Below are positions 6,315 to 7,245 of a stretch of DNA of 7,245 bases, one piece after another. Both the position numbers and the translations under genes were made by a program. Source of the stretch: Pseudomonadota bacterium. Lineage in GTDB: Bacteria; Desulfobacterota; DSM-4660; Desulfatiglandales; B25-G16. Every line of letters starts with the position of its first letter. Position 1 is the first letter of the stretch. Below the pieces are notes generated by a model. That model did not search any database and was not told the DNA's origin. It was given only the letters and a program-made list of their open reading frames with translations. The stretch is from assembly GCA_015223015.1 (NCBI GenBank), contig JADFWK010000074.1:1-7245 (forward strand). The letters run 5' to 3'.

Positions 6315-6803
6315 TTATACTTGCGTGTGGTTTCCTCCCTCAAGCGGCACACACAATACCGGCCGTGTGATAAATCTCAGGACCCTCTCAGTGGTACTTC
6401 CGAAGAAGATGGCTTTCATATCATCGGAGTGCCCGCGGCTGCCCATGACAACCATCTCGGCACCGCGTTCAACAGCCACCTTGTTGATCTCAATGCATGG
6501 TGTCCCTTCACGGACCACCATTTCTACGTTGTCTCCATCCAGCCCTTCCATACGGAGGAAGTCCCGAAGCCTTTTCTTTGCGTTAAGGAACAATTTACTT
6601 TTGATCTCACCCTTATTTCCCAGGTTTTCACGGATACACTGCTCTACGAAATCGTGATCGATTACGTGAAGGGCCATGATCCGTCTGTGCTTTTCTGCTG
6701 CCAGGGACCTCGCCTTCCTGAGCGCTGCGCCGGAACAATCAGAGAAATCAACAGCGATGAGGATTGTGGGTCTTTTGGGGGCAGGAGTTTTTGACAAAGC
6801 CAT
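6315..6803 (-). CDS. Universal stress protein (UspA family)
   Basis: 162 aa, one Usp domain. Strand 1 is TILIAVDFSD (13-22) with the nucleotide-binding Asp at D19. The middle has VREGTPCIEI (97-106). The C-terminal nucleotide loop is VVMGSRGHSDDMKAIFFGST (118-137), followed by ERVLRFITRPVLCVP. The usual ATP motif is G-x2-G-x9-G-S/T; here it is G121-x2-G124-x10-G135-S-T, one residue longer, so ATP binding is likely but not assured. Usp proteins are cytoplasmic regulators or chaperone-like factors in stress and energy limitation. GGGAGG lies 7 nt before the ATG. Its first 56 nt overlap the end of the TusA-like gene in another frame, suggesting translational coupling. The last few residues and stop lie against the palindromic repeat, so the original 3' end may have been altered. 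Confidence 0.9.
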   Translation of the reverse strand: MALSKTPAPKRPTILIAVDFSDCSGAALRKARSLAAEKHRRIMALHVIDHDFVEQCIRENLGNKGEIKSKLFLNAKKRLRDFLRMEGLDGDNVEMVVREGTPCIEINKVAVERGAEMVVMGSRGHSDDMKAIFFGSTTERVLRFITRPVLCVPLEGGNHTQV

Positions 6804-7044
6804 CCACGGGCCTCCCGTTTCTCAAACGAATTCGATAATGACTTTCATCATCATTGATATTCAGCAGTTCATAGGAAAAGGTCTGCAAAATCCTGAAACG
6901 GTCCTTGATAGTTTCAGGGTCATTTCCAACAATTTCGATTGCTTCACAAGCCTCAATTTCCCTAAACGCCTGTGTAATTCTCAAAAAAGTGACAGGGATT
7001 ATCATACCCCTCAAATCGAGAATGTGGTCGACTGCAGTTTCCAA
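6748..7044 (-). CDS. TusA/SirA-like protein lacking the catalytic cysteine
   Basis: 98 aa beginning with TTG. The TusA fold is recognisable: DLRGMIIPVTFLR (10-22) corresponds to the signature D-x-R-G-L-x-C-P-x-P, followed by a helix (ITQAFREIEA) and IEIVGNDPETIKDR (36-49), then the IRLRN strand. TusA proteins carry sulfur as persulfide on the signature Cys. Here that Cys is I16 and the second Pro is T19, so sulfur transfer by the normal route is impossible as encoded. The remaining cysteines (C33, C90, C98) lie elsewhere, two of them in the tail. About 20 C-terminal residues beyond the domain are encoded in the region overlapping the USP gene. A regulatory or scaffolding role, or decay, are options. 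TusA-like proteins often accompany Hdr-like systems, which makes the location notable. The start is discussed with its ribosome binding site. Confidence 0.72.
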   Translation of the reverse strand: METAVDHILDLRGMIIPVTFLRITQAFREIEACEAIEIVGNDPETIKDRFRILQTFSYELLNINDDESHYRIRLRNGRPVDGFVKNSCPQKTHNPHRC

Positions 7045-7245
7045 TGAAGCACCTCTCCCAGATCTATTTCTCGTCTGCCTGGCGCAAAAGGGATACTTGA
7101 ACGCATGAAACGTTATTTTACAAAAGAGCGAAAAGTTGCTGAAAAGACTATAGAACGGATTGATACATTGAAATTAAAAGTTAAGATCTTCCCATACAGT
7201 TTAGGGATCTAGAAGGTTGCAGTCAGTCAACTCTTTGGTTAAAGC
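7045..7245 (-). other. Upstream region of the cluster, no convincing gene
   Basis: AT-rich stretch before the first minus-strand gene and the natural place for the cluster promoter. A TATAGT hexamer (minus strand, 7152-7147) is a fair -10 box, but nothing close to TTGACA lies 16-18 nt before it, so I do not call a promoter. On the plus strand a 35-codon ORF (ATG 7105 to TAG 7212) begins with MKRYFTKERK, with a loosely spaced AAGGGA before it. It matches no family I know and may be chance. Confidence 0.35.
7050..7059 (-). promoter_or_regulatory. Ribosome binding site supporting a TTG start of the TusA-like gene
   Basis: The minus strand reads GGGAGAGGTG, its GAGG core 7 nt before TTG at 7044. 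No ATG occurs in frame between the upstream stop and the conserved DLRG motif. The first in-frame ATG (codon 14) would remove that motif, so TTG is the best start. Confidence 0.6.

Noticed and set aside
6321..6794. 157-codon plus-strand ORF opposite the USP gene
   Set aside because: Antisense to a complete Usp domain; the codon pattern mirrors the real gene.
7105..7212. 35-codon plus-strand ORF starting MKRYFTKERK, divergent from the cluster
   Set aside because: Too short to judge, no family match, loosely placed ribosome binding site; mentioned only as content of the upstream region.
1..7245. CRISPR arrays, tRNA or rRNA genes, and transposase genes
   Set aside because: No regularly spaced direct repeats, cloverleaf-like sequence, rRNA signature or transposase motif was seen on either strand.

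Overview
All recognisable genes lie on the minus strand, so the window reads from right to left as one closely packed redox gene cluster. The gene content suggests a strictly anaerobic bacterium of the Desulfobacterota type (sulfate reducer or syntroph). The grounds are heterodisulfide-reductase (Hdr) subunits, an HdrC fused to a NarI-type cytochrome b, a DUF1638 protein and a remnant resembling a class III cytochrome c. This assignment is inferred from content; no taxonomic marker is present.

In transcription order the layout is: (1) an upstream region of about 200 bp at the right edge; (2) a TusA-like protein whose motif lacks the sulfur-carrying cysteine; (3) a universal stress protein that overlaps it by 56 nt; (4) a repeat-derived segment with a strong 18-bp inverted repeat, which has apparently replaced the 5' part of (5) a flavodoxin-family gene; (6) a DUF1638 protein; (7) a 63-residue secreted protein that looks like a cytochrome c3/c7 cut off just before its first haem motif; (8) a 583-residue membrane protein (NarI-like cytochrome b, a c-type haem motif in the presumed periplasmic loop, and four [4Fe-4S] motifs); (9) HdrB; (10) an HdrA-like flavoprotein with a GltD/NfnB-type NAD(P)H oxidoreductase module inserted in it, running off the left edge. 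Most intergenic gaps are 24-60 nt. The exception is 110 nt before hdrB, which carries a short degenerate heptamer repeat.

Working model (inference): HdrA-GltD, HdrB and the membrane HdrC form a complex linking cytoplasmic NAD(P)H and/or ferredoxin, an unknown disulfide (or similar) substrate at HdrB, the quinone pool through the b haems, and possibly the periplasm through the c haem. Genes 2-6 are accessory and unexplained. Several show signs of decay or altered function: a missing TusA cysteine, a truncated flavodoxin, a truncated cytochrome, and one Cys replaced by Gly in HdrB. The window may therefore show a conserved Hdr core with a partly eroded accessory module.
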